Source of the DNA: Przewalskia tangutica
Taxonomy: Eukaryota > Streptophyta > Magnoliopsida > Solanales > Solanaceae
Length of the DNA: 64,000 nt
Assembly: GCA_029844215.1 (NCBI GenBank)
Contig: CM056724.1
Span: 89,175,093-89,239,092, forward strand
Direction: 5' to 3'
Made by a program: the position numbers and the translations under genes. This document shows, in pieces, positions 1 to 11,134 of the stretch (its first letter is position 1; each line of letters starts with the position of its first letter). Under the pieces are notes generated by a model. The model did not search any database. It saw only the letters and a list, made by a program, of their open reading frames with translations, and was not told the origin of the DNA.

Positions 1-583
1 TTTGAGGAATTTTTGAGCGCCATCTGCGTTTTCTTTGGCCATCGCTTCTACCCATTTGGACACATAGTCAATCGCCGTAAGGATGTATTGATTTCCAAAG
101 GATGGCGGGAATGGCCCCATGAAATCGATTCCCACACATCGAATAGTTCTACTTCCAATATCCTCATAAGGCATTTCGTTTCGCCTTGAGATGTTCCTCG
201 CTCTTCCGACAATTATCACATCTCTGCACAAAGGTATGGGCATCCTTAAATAGTGTTGGCCAATAGAATCCGCATTGCAATACCTTTGCCGCTGTTCTTG
301 ATGCCCTAAAGTGTCCACCACATGATAAGGTGTGGCAATGGGTGAGAACCTGGTGCATCTCTTCCTCTGGCATACATCGTCTGATGACTTGGTCGGCACA
401 GTGTTTGTATAACAACGGTTCCTCCCAATAGTAATGCTTTACTTCTGAATAAAACTTCTTCACTTGCTGTCTTGACAAGCCTGGGGGTAGTACTTTAGAT
501 GCACGAAAGTTGACAAAATCAGCGTACCAAGGTAAATTAGAATTCATACTTACTCTAATGGTTGTTCGTCCGAAAGTGATCAT
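1..583 (-). pseudogene. Integrase (zinc-binding domain and start of DDE core), Athila/Tat type
   Basis: The frame at 164-583 shows the HHCC zinc-binding region: a His-rich start (HCHTLSCGGHF), then a GFYWPTLFKDAH stretch and the cysteine pair CDNCRKS. Bases 1-163, read on the minus strand, continue into the catalytic core with GIDFMGPFPPSFG and AIDYVSKWVEA, which would supply the first catalytic Asp. The two parts are in different frames, so a frameshift separates them. The remainder of the core is outside the window. Integrase would insert the element cDNA into host DNA; this copy is inactive. Confidence 0.8.
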
Positions 584-1200
584 TTATTTGCACATCCTCG
601 TGTTCGCTCTGTGTTTTCCACTGATGTGGTCCGCAGAATCGAATTCTCTGTTCCTTTCTTATCACGAATCTCTACGTCAAATTCTTGTAGGAGTAGGACC
701 CATCGGATGAGGCGAGGCTTCGCATCCTTCTTTGTCATCAAGTACTTTATAGCAGAGTGGTCAGTGTATACTATCACTTTATTCTCAATCAAGTATGGCC
801 TGAATTTCTCAAACGCATATACTATAGCTAGTAGTTCTTTTTCAGTAGTTGCATAATTTAATCGTAAGGCCGTTTAGAGTCTTACTAGCATAGTAAATGG
901 ATCTAAATACCTTGTCGATTCTCTGTCCAAGCACCGCCCAATCGCATAGTCGCCAGCATCGCACATTAGTTCGAATGGAGCTCCTTTCGCTGCAATGACT
1001 ATGGTGCTGAAATGAGCTTCTCGAGCGCTTGAAATGCGGATAAGCATTCTTTATTGAAGTCGAAGGCAACCCCGCCATTAGCAATGTAAAAGAGGCTTTG
1101 AGACCTTTGAAAATCCTTGATAAATCTTCTATAAAACCCGCATGTCCAGAAACTTGACTTTTGTTGATCATCGAGGTGGGAGATTTTCGATCACAGAAAT
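580..1200 (-). pseudogene. RNase H domain relic of the Athila/Tat element
   Basis: The segment at 580-792 contains YTDHSAIKYLM and RLIRWVLLLQEFDVEI, the signature of the C-terminal half of the Athila/Tat RNase H. The frame at 842-1171 carries the connection between RT and RNase H, with KVFRSIYYASKTLN near its end, matching the usual YYASKTL motif. Frame changes occur between the two pieces. RNase H would degrade the RNA of the RNA:DNA hybrid during replication. Confidence 0.75.
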
Positions 1201-1990
1201 CTTTGCTTTGTCCACCTCAATACCTTAGTTTGATATTTTGTGTCCCAAGACGATTCCTTATGTTACCATGAAGTGATACTTCTCCCAATTTAGCACAAGG
1301 TTAGATTATTCGCACCGGCTTAACACTGCTTCTAAATGCCTTAAACACTCATCGAATGATGCTCCAAAGACCGAAAAATCATCCATAAAGATTTCTATAG
1401 TTCTCTCTATCATATCTGAAAAAATTGCCATCATACACCTCAAAAGTTGCAGTGCATTCAGAGTCCGAATGGCATCCTTCGAATGCAAATGTACCAAAAG
1501 GATGTGAATGTTGTCTTTCACGATCTTACGGGGCTATTGCAACTGGTGATACCACAGTATCCATCCAAAAAGCGAGTAGTTATGCCTGCAAGTCATCCAA
1601 CATTTGATCTAGGAATGGCAACGGAAGTGGTCTTTTCTAGTTGCTTTATTCAACTGCGATAGTCAATGCAAATTCTCCATCCGCGACCGCTTCTCGAGGA
1701 ATGAGTTCGCTTTTCGTTGGTCACCACCGTTATTCCACCCTTTTCGCACCACTTGTATCGACTTACCCATGGCCGCCGATATGGGTAGATTACTCTGATC
1801 GAGCCATTTTAGGATTTCCTTTCTCACTACCTCTTTCATGTTTGGGTTTAGTCGTCTTTGGGCTTGATGGATGGTCCGCTTCCTCATCTAGACGGATCTT
1901 ATGCATTCGTCGATGGACTTATCCCTTTTATGTCCGCTAATGTCCATCCAATGGCCCGCCAGTGATTCTTTAGTACTCTTAGCGGTTTGT
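1201..1990 (-). pseudogene. Reverse transcriptase relic of the Athila/Tat element
   Basis: The catalytic block EIFMDDFSVFG, with the two adjacent aspartates at about 1378-1383, lies in the frame 1306-1521. It is followed in frame by SFDECLRHLEAVLSRCE, the usual downstream sequence. Upstream on the minus strand (1663-1887) the frame carries HQAQRRLNPNMKEVVRKEI, the N-terminal RT region of this lineage, which then drifts out of frame near the expected PKKGG motif. At least two frameshifts interrupt the domain. Confidence 0.8.
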
Positions 1991-2477
1991 CAATCTCTTG
2001 GTAGATAGGTGGCATGAAATGATCACCGTAAGGTTTTTTCTTCACCTAGGTATTGGTATTGTAGATGATTGGGTGGTTTTAACTCTAACTCGAGCCTTCT
2101 CTGTGGATGGTAATGATCTTTCGCACTGGCCCAAGCTCCTCATACTTCCTTGTATCCCATTTTTCATAAGCATTCATACAATTTGCATACTCCATCGATC
2201 CGATCGCTTTACTATCATCATCCCACGTGGTCGTGATTTCTTCAAGCGTATCATCATATCCGAACTCTTTGGTTAATCGCTTTCTTCGCTAAGATCGATG
2301 GTCGAGCGCTTATCCTGGCCTCTGAAAAGTTGCGTCAAAAACATTGAAAATCACCTCTTCTTCGCTCACTCAAGCTTCAACTCCTTTGTGAACATCAACG
2401 AGCGTCCCGTGGCTAAGAAGGGTCTGTCAAGTATGATGGGGATTCCATCATTATCTTGTATGTCTAAGATAACGAAG
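1991..2477 (-). pseudogene. Degenerate spacer between protease and RT in the Athila/Tat element
   Basis: By position this should encode the link between protease and reverse transcriptase. Open frames on either strand here are short and I recognise no conserved block, so I treat it as decayed pol sequence. Confidence 0.5.
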
Positions 2478-2765
2478 TCAACGGGGAAGATGAACTTGTC
2501 CACCTTCACTAAAACATCTTCGATGACTCTCTGATGGACAATCGAGCGGCCAATCGCAGGTGATGTTCAGAGGTCTGATTTCTCCCATTTCTAGTTTGCA
2601 GAAAACTAGATAGGGCATCAGATTTATGCCTGCTCCTAGGTCGCACAGTGCCTTCTGACATTCAAACTTTCCAATAGTACATGGGATGGTAAAGCTCTCA
2701 GGGTATTGTAACTTTTGAGGCAGTTGTCTCTGTAAGATGGAACTACATTCCTCAGTCAACATCAC
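2478..2765 (-). pseudogene. Retroviral-type aspartic protease relic
   Basis: The frame contains PQKLQYPESFTIPCTIG followed by CDLGAGINLMPY. The D-L-G-A block is the active-site loop of the Athila/Tat aspartic protease, usually DLGASINLMP, so the catalytic Asp is still present. Downstream the frame is lost after a stretch resembling RPLNITCDWPL. The protease would cut the gag-pol polyprotein. Confidence 0.75.
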
Positions 2766-3508
2766 CGCTTTCGTAATCCTCTATCCTCCTCTTTTGCTAA
2801 GCACATCCTTCATGAACTCGACGTAGCTCGACATTTGTTCTAATGCTTCAAAGAACGGGATATTGAGCCGCAATTGTTTGAGGACCTCCACGAACGGAGA
2901 ATTGCTTGTCGCGGTGCATGTTTTTAATTTCTGAGGATATGGTATCATCACCTGGGGTGCGGTTGCCATGCGCCGATTTCTCGGTTTACGGGTTCGGCGC
3001 CGGCCGATCTTGGGCGTCGCGCGCCACTTTCCTGACCGCCTCGATACGGTAACCTTCGTGACCGCTCCTCGCATTGTCTCAGAATCTTCAGCGCCGCGCT
3101 CGCTCATCTGCCGGCGCTCTGCTGCGAACTCTCTATCTCCCCTGATTCGGCATCCTTCAGGTCAATTGCCTGACATTGTGTTTCCTCATTGCCTACCCCA
3201 GGTGCAGATTGCTCTTCATGTGTTTCGCTGTTGAATATGATCGCGAACTCTGCTATTTGCGTTTCCAACTTCTGCATGGCCATTCTTGTTTCATCTATGA
3301 ACTGATTTTGGTATCTCGTGAGACTGAGTATAGTTTCTCTTAACTCCTCCCTCTCTTCCTCTATGGTTGGTTCTCTGTCATATTGACAGTAAAAATCCAT
3401 ATCTAACAAATTCCTGAGATAAATCAAAACCAACAAAGAATCACGGCACCTCGAACTTTTCGAAAATATGAATAAAAACGTTAAAAAAATAAAAAAAATA
3501 AAAACCAA
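2766..3508 (-). pseudogene. Shortened gag remnant
   Basis: Two frames are visible. The frame 3104-3508 holds MDFYCQYDREPTIEEEREEL and a segment resembling the gag region that precedes the protease. The frame 2781-3107 holds PFVEVLKQLRLNIPFFEALE and EFMKDVLSKRGG, which normally sits just before the protease. Only about 740 bp separate the primer site from the protease, far less than a full gag of this lineage needs. The capsid and zinc-knuckle portions therefore appear to be deleted. Confidence 0.6.
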
Positions 3509-3555
3509 ATTAGAAATTGAAAATAGATAAATTTGATATTGAACTATTGTCTAAT

Positions 3556-3578
3556 CCCCGGCAACGACGCCAAAAACT
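3556..3578 (-). other. Primer binding site of the Athila/Tat element
   Basis: On the minus strand the bases directly after the LTR read TTGGCGTCGTTGCCGGGGA. The plant Athila/Tat primer site is normally TGGCGCCGTTGCCGGGGA, so this copy has one C-to-T change. Its position next to the TG...CA boundary of the LTR fixes the LTR end. Confidence 0.85.
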
Positions 3579-4960
3579 TGATGCGCGGTAAGATGCACAC
3601 ACTTTAAACGCAAGTGCACGTTATCGTGACAAGTAATATAGTCTTAGTAAGACCGAATATCGTCCACAAGGATTAGGGTTAAATTACCAACTATCTATTT
3701 TCTAGTATCTATTTGGTGAATTGATAACTGATTTGTTGTTTATAACTAAGAATTATGCAAGCTATTTAACTATAAAGATTTACTTCAGTGGTGATGAGAA
3801 TAGGGCTTCCATGTATCCTTACTATCCGCTTATGCTACTTACTAATGCATTAACTTATGGTATTCTTCTTTAGGAGAAAGCAGGTTTACGAAATCGTTTT
3901 ATACTCCCAATAGGGTTATATAAACACTCAACCCCAGTATCGCACCTTACCTACCTTTCGGTGATAAGGATAATTTTATAGGAGGATTAAGAACAAAAAC
4001 CTAGTTGACCGTCACGCACAATGCGCAAAATTAGGGTTGTTAAGCCTCTCATCAACGCTACATAAATAATTGAGGTATTTTCATCCCCAATCCAAGAATA
4101 TCTACCCAACTTACAGCATATTCACAATCCCCCCTTTTCAGAATCTAATTAGAAATCATATAGTGATAATTAGTTGTCAATTAATTACCAAGAATTCAAC
4201 TCAATTATTGGATAGATCTCACAATAAGAAAAATAACCATAAGCATGCATTAATTTATAACATAAGTTTCTAGTAATTCAACATGAAAAGCCCTATAAGA
4301 GAATTAGTTCCTAGCCATAAATATGACAAGAACTAATTCAAAGTTCATCATAAAAACTGAAATAAAGTAAAGAAAAGGAAAAGAAATTACTAAACTAATG
4401 GTATCCAATCTCCAAGCCAAAGTCTTGTGTTGTACAAGGGAACCCTTAAAAGCGCCTAGGGTTCTCCTTTTATAGCCGCAAACCGCCTCCTCTTTTCCTT
4501 CGTGCCCGCCTGATTTTCGTCAAAACCTAATTTTTCCGCGTTGCCGGCTCGCATGTGCGCCGCGCACCGAAGTTCTGCAATCCGTCGGGTGTTTTGGCTC
4601 TGCGCCACGATATCTCGCTGTTCGAGCGCGGCACAGATTCTGTAGCTCTCCGGATGTTTAGCGCCGCGTCGCTTTTTGCTCGAGGCGCGCTACAGTCTTC
4701 CGACCTCTCGATAGTGGCGCGCGCCCTGATCGCAGGAGGTGCCGCGGCCGGGTCTTGATTTTTCCTCGCTCGCCACTTTCTCTGCTTTCCACCGCATCTC
4801 CTCTTTGCCCTCTTTTTGCTCTTTTTCCGCCATTTGGCCATTTTAACCACTTTGACTCAAAAGAAAGAAAAACTATCCTAATACGACACTTATATGTGCA
4901 AAATGGGACAAAAGACTAACTAAAACTGACTCAAAAGGTGTATATAAAATACACCGATCA
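3579..4960 (-). repeat. 5' LTR of the Athila/Tat element (1382 bp)
   Basis: On the plus strand the LTR runs from TGATGCGCGG (3579) to TACACCGATCA (4960), giving TG...CA ends. On the minus strand it opens with TGATCGGTGTAT, a familiar start for this lineage. The primer site abuts it at 3578. It contains AT-rich stretches and a GC-rich block at 4540-4800; the open frames there are chance. The five bases after it (GCTGG) are the expected target-site copy, but the partner lies outside the window. Confidence 0.85.
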
Positions 4961-5683
4961 GCTGGCAAGGCGAATTCTCGCAGCCGCATTTGTTTAGGCT
5001 GTCCTACTTTATTTTAATATATATCTGAGCCCTCCGTGTTTAAAACTATTACTGTTTTGGCGCGGATCCGAAGGTTTTATTTATTTTATTATTTTTTAGC
5101 AATACTGGCCGATGAAGGAATCTCCGTCTGATTTACTAGGTCTTCCCTGTACAAAGACGGATTTATTCTTGGCTTTACTTATTAACTCTTGCTATTACTT
5201 TAAAATTATTTATTTTATTACTAACACTTTTACTAAGTGTTTATGTAGGTACCCGGAGATCATCTTGTGCAGAAGGCCTAAAAAGAGCTAAAGATGTCCC
5301 GGAGTTTTATCTTATGTCTCATTTAAATTTTAGTTTTACTATTTTTGTATTGCATTTTATTTTAATTGTAAATTATGTAAAAATGCTTAGAATAGGTAGA
5401 ATAAAAGTCAATATATAATTAACCTAGGTTTGAACGGATAACCGCAAGTTAGCGGATCTTAGAGGATGCCTAACCCCTTCCCTTTAGGATAATAAAGAAC
5501 CCTGATCCAGAATCTCATTAATTTCGCAGACCATTAAATGGAGATTAATTGCAGCATTTTTATTGCAATAAATCAAGTGTCCTAATTCACTTAATTAATT
5601 AGGTGGCGACTCATTTAAATACATCTAGGAATCAACCATACGTAGTACTCCCGTTTCGACTACGGTTAAATAGGGGTGTTACA
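4961..5683 (+). repeat. 5' LTR, right-hand remnant
   Basis: This matches 16271-16991 almost base for base and ends in the same GGGGTGTTACA. The left part of the LTR was displaced by the Athila/Tat insertion at 4960/4961. The short frame at 5603 crossing its end is not a gene. Confidence 0.85.
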
Positions 5684-8600
5684 GTAGCGAACCTGGGTTT
5701 ATTATTGATTGGCTTTATTTTTATTTGTTTTAAATGCCTTAAAATTGTTTGCTTTAATCTTGTATGCTTAACTGTTTTAATTGTTATTTGCTTTTACTGC
5801 TTTCCTTAAACTGGCATTCCGCTCATATTTCTTTCACTCTGGAAAATTCACATTGTCACACACTACACGCGAGGTGCGCTTGGTGCATCAGCAAAATTCT
5901 TTCTTCAAAACCCAAATTTAAGAGAGTTGGCATTTTGCGCGGAGAATCCGGTCCAACCGGTGGTCGCGTAGCCTTCTCACTCGAGTAGTCCGCTCGGGAA
6001 CCCTGTGTCTAGTAAGCCAAATCTTATAAACTTAAGATAGAGCTATACCACCCTTTTATATTAAGTCATGCATGCATAAACCTTAGGTGGGTTAATCCTT
6101 GGTATTAACGCCACAATTAGAAATCCACCAAACTTGTCGACGGGTTTCATAACCCAACGACCCGTTAGCATACTATGTGTAGCGTGATGATGATAGACGG
6201 ATCCAAGCCTGGTCATGACACGCCGAAATTGGAAAAAGTGCACCGTCATTTGGTCGTCATTTCCAACATAACATTGCAGTTTAACGGCTTGGACTTATTT
6301 ATCATAATCTCGCATATTTGGCGTTTAAGCCGACCTCTGGCATAAGAGATGTCCCATGCATATTAGGCGCGCTTGCTTTGCATGCTTTTGTTTACTATTG
6401 TTGTCGCTAGCAATTCTGTACATATTATTTAATGCAATAATTACCCTTTTAACCCCTGTACATATCATGCTTATAATTCCGGCCACGAGCATTTGCACTT
6501 TTTGCTGTCGCATTGCAATCAGGATTTCTACTGCGTAAATCGCTCTTGAACAGCGCGATTTGAACTTTGTGAAGCATCAACCACCAGTCCGGTCGAACCA
6601 AGCAGGGGAGTCTTTGACTATATTGCCACGCCCTTACATTTTACTATTTTTGTGGTTTGCCTACTCTCACCCATTTGTCATATTTTTTGCAGGAAGTGCG
6701 TCCTCGCAAATAGTCGAGGGCGGACAACAACAACAAAAAAAAATCACCACAAGAATGAGCTGAAGTTATGTTGACGGAAAGAAGTCATCTTATACCAGAT
6801 TCAACGAAGCATCGCTCTGAGGCCTATATTTTGTATCTTTTATACATATTTGCAAATTCAATTGATATGTCTAGTATTGATTACATAATTCTTTATCATG
6901 CATTTTACAACATAATCATCCTGAACTACGCGCGTCTGATTCTCACCATACGGTGTGATACGTAGGCAACTAATCTAGGGTTCGACACCACCACATAAAA
7001 AAGGGACATATTTGGTTCACCAATTCATTGCATTTATCCAATCACGCACATTCATTCATGAATTTCATTCATTCTATCACAGTTATGCATTTTTTCATTA
7101 TATTCTTTTACTTTGCATTAGTCTTATAGTGAACAATTATTTGTTTTGTACAGCTTTTACTTTTACATTTCTTTCATGAATAAATTCTTTTTAAATCATA
7201 CGTTTTATAACATATCTGAATGAATTACGCACACCTGATTCTCGTCAAAGATGAGATACGTAGGCAGCCCTACTCGGATTCGGTACCATTTATTCAAAAA
7301 ATACAAAAATATTTTATTAAAAAAACATTAAAAAAATTCAAAAATAAAAAAGAAAGCTCTTTTAAGTATCATTGTTTGATTTGGTTGATATCAACACAGT
7401 TAGGAGTGTGCATAGGAAAGAACGAGTAATCATCAATATGGGTGGACTTCGTGGTAAACCATAAATTCTTTTGGTACCTCTCACGCGCACCTGTAATGAC
7501 ATTGTCTTGCATGCTTTCAAGATAAGAACGAAATCAACCTCATCGTTTCATATGCATTGTGTGGTGAGTTTTAGAATAAGTTCAATTACATTGCATTGTG
7601 ATCTAGAACTTGGCCCGAATGTTTGTTGAGGCGAAATCCTGAGTAACACTCGGTGTAAGAAATGATCGTAGGCTTTCTTTGATCCGTTTGAGCTTTTTCA
7701 GCCTACCAAATAACATTATCCGTAGTACACCCCTTTTGAGCCTAAAGCCTATTCTTTTGACAACCGCATATTACACCTATACCCTTTCTGAGTGCGTACG
7801 CAATATCCCTCTCTTGGCCCGACCTCCTTGAGCTCTTTGGAAATGTGCAAATGGCTGACAAGATTCTGCGTCGAAGTTTGCAAAGACAAAAACTATCAAA
7901 GTCCCAAAAGAGAAAAGAAAACACAAATGACGACTTCACAAAAGAAGAAATCAAAAGCCCCGACATTATATAAAAAAAAAGAAAAAAAAGAATGAAATGA
8001 GAGAATAACTTTGGAAAAAGCGGGCTCCAAACGAAAGATTCAAAAGGAAGTCAGTACAGAAAAACTGGGACAAAAAAAAAACAGATCAGCATTAAAGCAC
8101 ACAAATATCAAAGCACGGACGTAGTCCAACGCTCGAGGAAGGATTAGTCACTTTTTACCCAAATGATATCCATCCCTTTCCCCAAGCCTACATTACAAGC
8201 CCGTGACAAGCCCTACATGATCTTATACTGAGGGTTCTCACATTAGTGGAAACTTACATGACGGCCAAGTCTATGGTATCACACCGCATGCATCAACATC
8301 CTTTTCGAAAGCGCATTTCTAAACGTCCCAAAATTCAAAATACTGGAATATATGTGAGAAATGGGACTTTCTTTCAGTGAGGGCATTTGAAACGTGAGAT
8401 TACGTGTAGTTCGAAACTTTGACTGCAAGCAAGTGTGTCGATACTTAGGTGTCTGAGGTACCATTTGAAACTATAGGAATTACCCAGAAGTCAGTTTTGG
8501 TTAGACTGAAAGTGAATAACGAAATTCCTAAGCACAATACTAATTGTTGGTATCAACTGAAGTCAGAACGTGATGCTGTCTTTCCACTTTTCAAAAAAAA

Positions 8601-9164
8601 ATGCATATATAAAAATCCTTATTCTTTGCATCAATGAACTACGTCTTGACCTGATTCCCTCGACGGGATACGTAGGCGGCCACATTGGCTTCGGTCCACA
8701 CTGTTTGAAAACCCATAAAAATCATTTTTTGCATCACGAACTACGTCTTGACCTGATTCTCAATGGATACGTGGTACCACATTGGCTTGATCATTTTTTG
8801 AAAATTGTACAGTCATTTTTTGCATCATGAACTACGTCTCGACCTGATTCCCTCATAAGGATACGTAGGCGACCTAAGTCGGCTTCGGTCACACCATTAG
8901 AAATCTTCTCATTGGCTCGTGCGCGATCAACGCGTTTGATTATTACGAAAAGAGATATGAGCAATTTCCGCGAGTTAAGTCTTGCCCATGCGCCCGCATA
9001 ACTAAAATCGACAATTTTGGGAAATGCACCATGAAGAGATCATAATAAGGATTCCAAAAGCAATCGCAATCGCAGATTCAAAGAAACATTCGCAGCGATT
9101 CAAAGAAGTCCGCACAGAGATCGTGACAAGATCGCGATTCAAAGAAGCACACAACATTCAACAC
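5684..9164 (+). other. Internal non-coding region of the Ogre-like element, first part
   Basis: It starts right after the LTR with GTAGCGAACCTGGG, at the position of a primer site and similar in form to the GTGGCGACTC-type sites of Ogre elements, but diverged. All open frames are short and lack retroviral motifs. The region includes five dispersed stem-loop units, described separately. An A-rich stretch at 7910-8080 and several purine-rich patches are also present. I see no gene here. Confidence 0.6.
6926..8868 (+). repeat. Five dispersed copies of a stem-loop unit (GAACTACG...GATACGTAGG)
   Basis: Copies lie at about 6922-6967, 7221-7264, 8635-8676, 8738-8775 and 8829-8869. Each has a left arm near CTACGT, the middle words CTGATTC or CTGATTCCC, and a right arm near GATACGTAGG, so the outer arms CTACGT and ACGTAG can pair. 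Between them is a small hairpin whose arms differ between copies yet remain pairable. Similar GAACTACG units are known to me from legume and Solanaceae Ogre-type elements, but no function is known to me. Confidence 0.75.
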
Positions 9165-9446
9165 GTCCGTGCAAGGACGAAATCTCAGCATTTGCAGCAT
9201 CACATCAATACAACCGCCATCACATTTCACAGGATCTTCATATCAGCAAAGGCGGGAGCACAACAAAGTCCATTCGGGTTACAAACGCACAACGTCTATG
9301 CAATGACGTTATCTCAACCCAGGCGAGTCACAAAGCAGGTACGTCCATAAAATGACATCATTTCATTGTAAGCCTATGCAACAGTTTCATCTATGTTCCG
9401 TCGATGCAATGACGAGCATCTGCATCACGTCTATGCAACGACGAAC
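9165..9446 (+). repeat. Isolated hairpin motifs preceding the 46-bp array
   Basis: Four or five separate motifs of the form CGTC-NATGCAA-GACG occur before the array, for example around 9168-9180, 9292-9306, 9398-9412 and 9428-9442. They share the stem and part of the loop with the array unit and look like its ancestral form. Confidence 0.6.
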
Positions 9447-10507
9447 ATCTGCATTTCGTCCATACAAGACGACAACGCCCATACAAGGCGTCATTTGCAT
9501 TTCGTCCATACAAGACGACAACGCCCACACAAGGCGTCATTTACATTTCTTCCATACAAGACGATAACGCCCATACAAGGCGTCATTTGCATTTCGTCCA
9601 TACAAGACGACAACGCCCATACAAGGCGTCATTTGCATTTCGTCCGTACAAGACGACAACGCCCATACAATGCGTCATTTGCATTTCGTTCATACAAGAC
9701 GACAACGCCCATACAAGGCGTCATTTGCATTTCGTCCATACAAGACGACAATGCCCATACAAGGCGTCACTTGCATTTCGTCCATACAAGACGACAACGC
9801 CCATACAAGGCGCCATTTGCATTCCTCCCATACAAGGCGTCATTTGCATGTCGTCCATACAAAACGACAACGCCCACACAAGGCGTCATTTGCATTTCGT
9901 CCATACAAGACGACAACGCCCATACAAGGCGTCATTTGCATTTCGTCCATACAAGACGACAACGCCCATACAAGGCGTCATTTGCATTTCGTCCGTACAA
10001 GACGACAACGTCCACACAAGGCGTCATTTGCATTTCGTTCATACAAGACGACAACGCCCATACAAGGCTTCATTTGCATTTCGTCCATACAAGACGATAA
10101 CGCCCATACAAGGCAACATTTGCATTTCGTCCATACAAGACGATAACGCCCACACAAGGCGTCATTTGCATTTCGTCCATACAAGACGATAACGCCCATA
10201 CAAAACAACATTTGCATTTCGTCCATACAAGACGATAACGCCCACACAAGGCGTCATTTGTATTTCGTCCATACAAGACGACAACGCTCATACAAGGCGA
10301 CATTTGCATTTCGTCCATACAAGACGACAACGCTCATACAAGGCGTCATTTGCATTTCGTCCATACAAGACGACAACGCCCATACAAGACATCATTTGCA
10401 TTTCGTCCATACAAGACGACAACGCCCACACAAGGCGTCATCTGCATCTCTCCTATACAAGACGACAACGCCCATCATCTGCATCTCGCCTATACAAGAC
10501 GGCGTAT
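9447..10507 (+). repeat. Minisatellite, 46-bp unit, about 23 copies
   Basis: The unit contains CGTC-CATACAA-GACG, then ACAA, then CGCC-CATACAA-GGCG, then TCATTTGCATTT. It is repeated head to tail with a few substitutions and two shortened units near 9820-9850 and 10450-10490. Because 46 is not a multiple of three and the unit has no stops, every plus-strand frame and two minus-strand frames stay open for hundreds of bases. These long frames are a consequence of the repeat and are not evidence of a protein. The array belongs to the non-coding part of the Ogre-like element. Confidence 0.95.
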
Positions 10508-10562
10508 CATCACATCAACATCTATAAACACCATGTCTTTTTCAGCACCACATCACCTGCAA

Positions 10563-10671
10563 CCCAGTGTCAATCATACTTCGACACTGGGACAAATTTT
10601 GAATTTTGTGTCTGCCTGCTTTTATTTTCTAGCATTGCAGCAACCCAGTGTTCTCATAATTCGACACTGGG
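10563..10671 (+). repeat. Two tandem hairpins (CCCAGTGTC...GACACTGGG)
   Basis: The first hairpin (10563-10591) has a perfect 9-bp stem and an 11-base loop. The second (10644-10671) has one mismatch at the base of the loop. Each is followed by the same GACAAATTTT. A further left arm, CCCAGTGTCGG, lies at 14443, just past the nested solo LTR, so a third hairpin may have been split or lost. Confidence 0.75.
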
Positions 10672-11126
10672 ACAAATTTTAAATCTGCATCAGCTTTGTC
10701 TTTTATCTTGGCATCACAACTATTATACCCCGTATTTCCAGAGTATGTACGTAAGGGCGTACGTATATAAATTTGAGCCTTAAGATTAGGCAAGGTTCGA
10801 AATTTGGGCACAAGTGCCAAAAGGAGTCGTTTTTCGACGAAACGTTTTACTAAACTTGCGAAGGGAAAATTTCGGCTATGTCATTTTTAATTTTTGCGGA
10901 TTTTTCCGAGAGACGAAACATTTTGGACCAACGGGAGGGTGACATGTGTCACCCTCACATTGGATGAGAGTGGGACGGCAAAGGGATGAATTGGGCCACT
11001 TTTGTTGGTAGGATATTTTGTGCAAGTTGTTGTGGTAGATGGATAAGGTGCACTTGGCTTAAATCTAGCCCTACACTTGCCTTACACTTGGATAAATCTT
11101 GGCCATTGGTTGGCCTTTGCTTGACC

Positions 11127-11134
11127 TATAAATA
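11127..11134 (+). promoter_or_regulatory. TATA box of the solo LTR
   Basis: TATAAATA follows GACC and precedes a strongly C-rich stretch with several runs of five to ten C. The minus-strand copy of this family has the equivalent TATTTATAGG at about 56068-56078, so the site is conserved and probably marks the LTR promoter. Confidence 0.6.

Larger units (their letters stand above)
1..4960 (-). mobile_element. Athila/Tat-type Ty3/gypsy LTR retrotransposon, decayed, cut by left window edge
   Basis: Reading right to left the order is LTR (4960 to 3579), primer site, gag remnant, protease, reverse transcriptase, RNase H and integrase, which is the Ty3/gypsy order. The CDLGAGINLMP protease motif, the FMDDFSVFG RT motif and a primer site of the GGCGxCGTTGCCGGGGA type are typical of the plant Athila/Tat lineages, which lack a chromodomain. 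Every coding domain is broken by frameshifts or stops, so the copy cannot be autonomous. The second LTR lies beyond the left edge. The right LTR ends at 4960, exactly where homology to the LTR of the next element resumes, so this copy inserted into that LTR. Confidence 0.85.

Noticed and set aside
4527..4850. Arg/Lys-rich frame of 107 residues
   Set aside because: It lies in a GC-rich part of an LTR, has an overlapping frame on the other strand and contains no domain.
9393..10330. Long open frames in several frames and both strands (up to 235 residues)
   Set aside because: All are produced by a stop-free 46-bp tandem unit that cycles through the three frames. No start context, domain or codon bias supports a protein.
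9447..10507. Regularly repeated units that could suggest a CRISPR array
   Set aside because: The whole 46-bp unit repeats, with no unique spacers. There are no cas genes, and the context is a plant retroelement.
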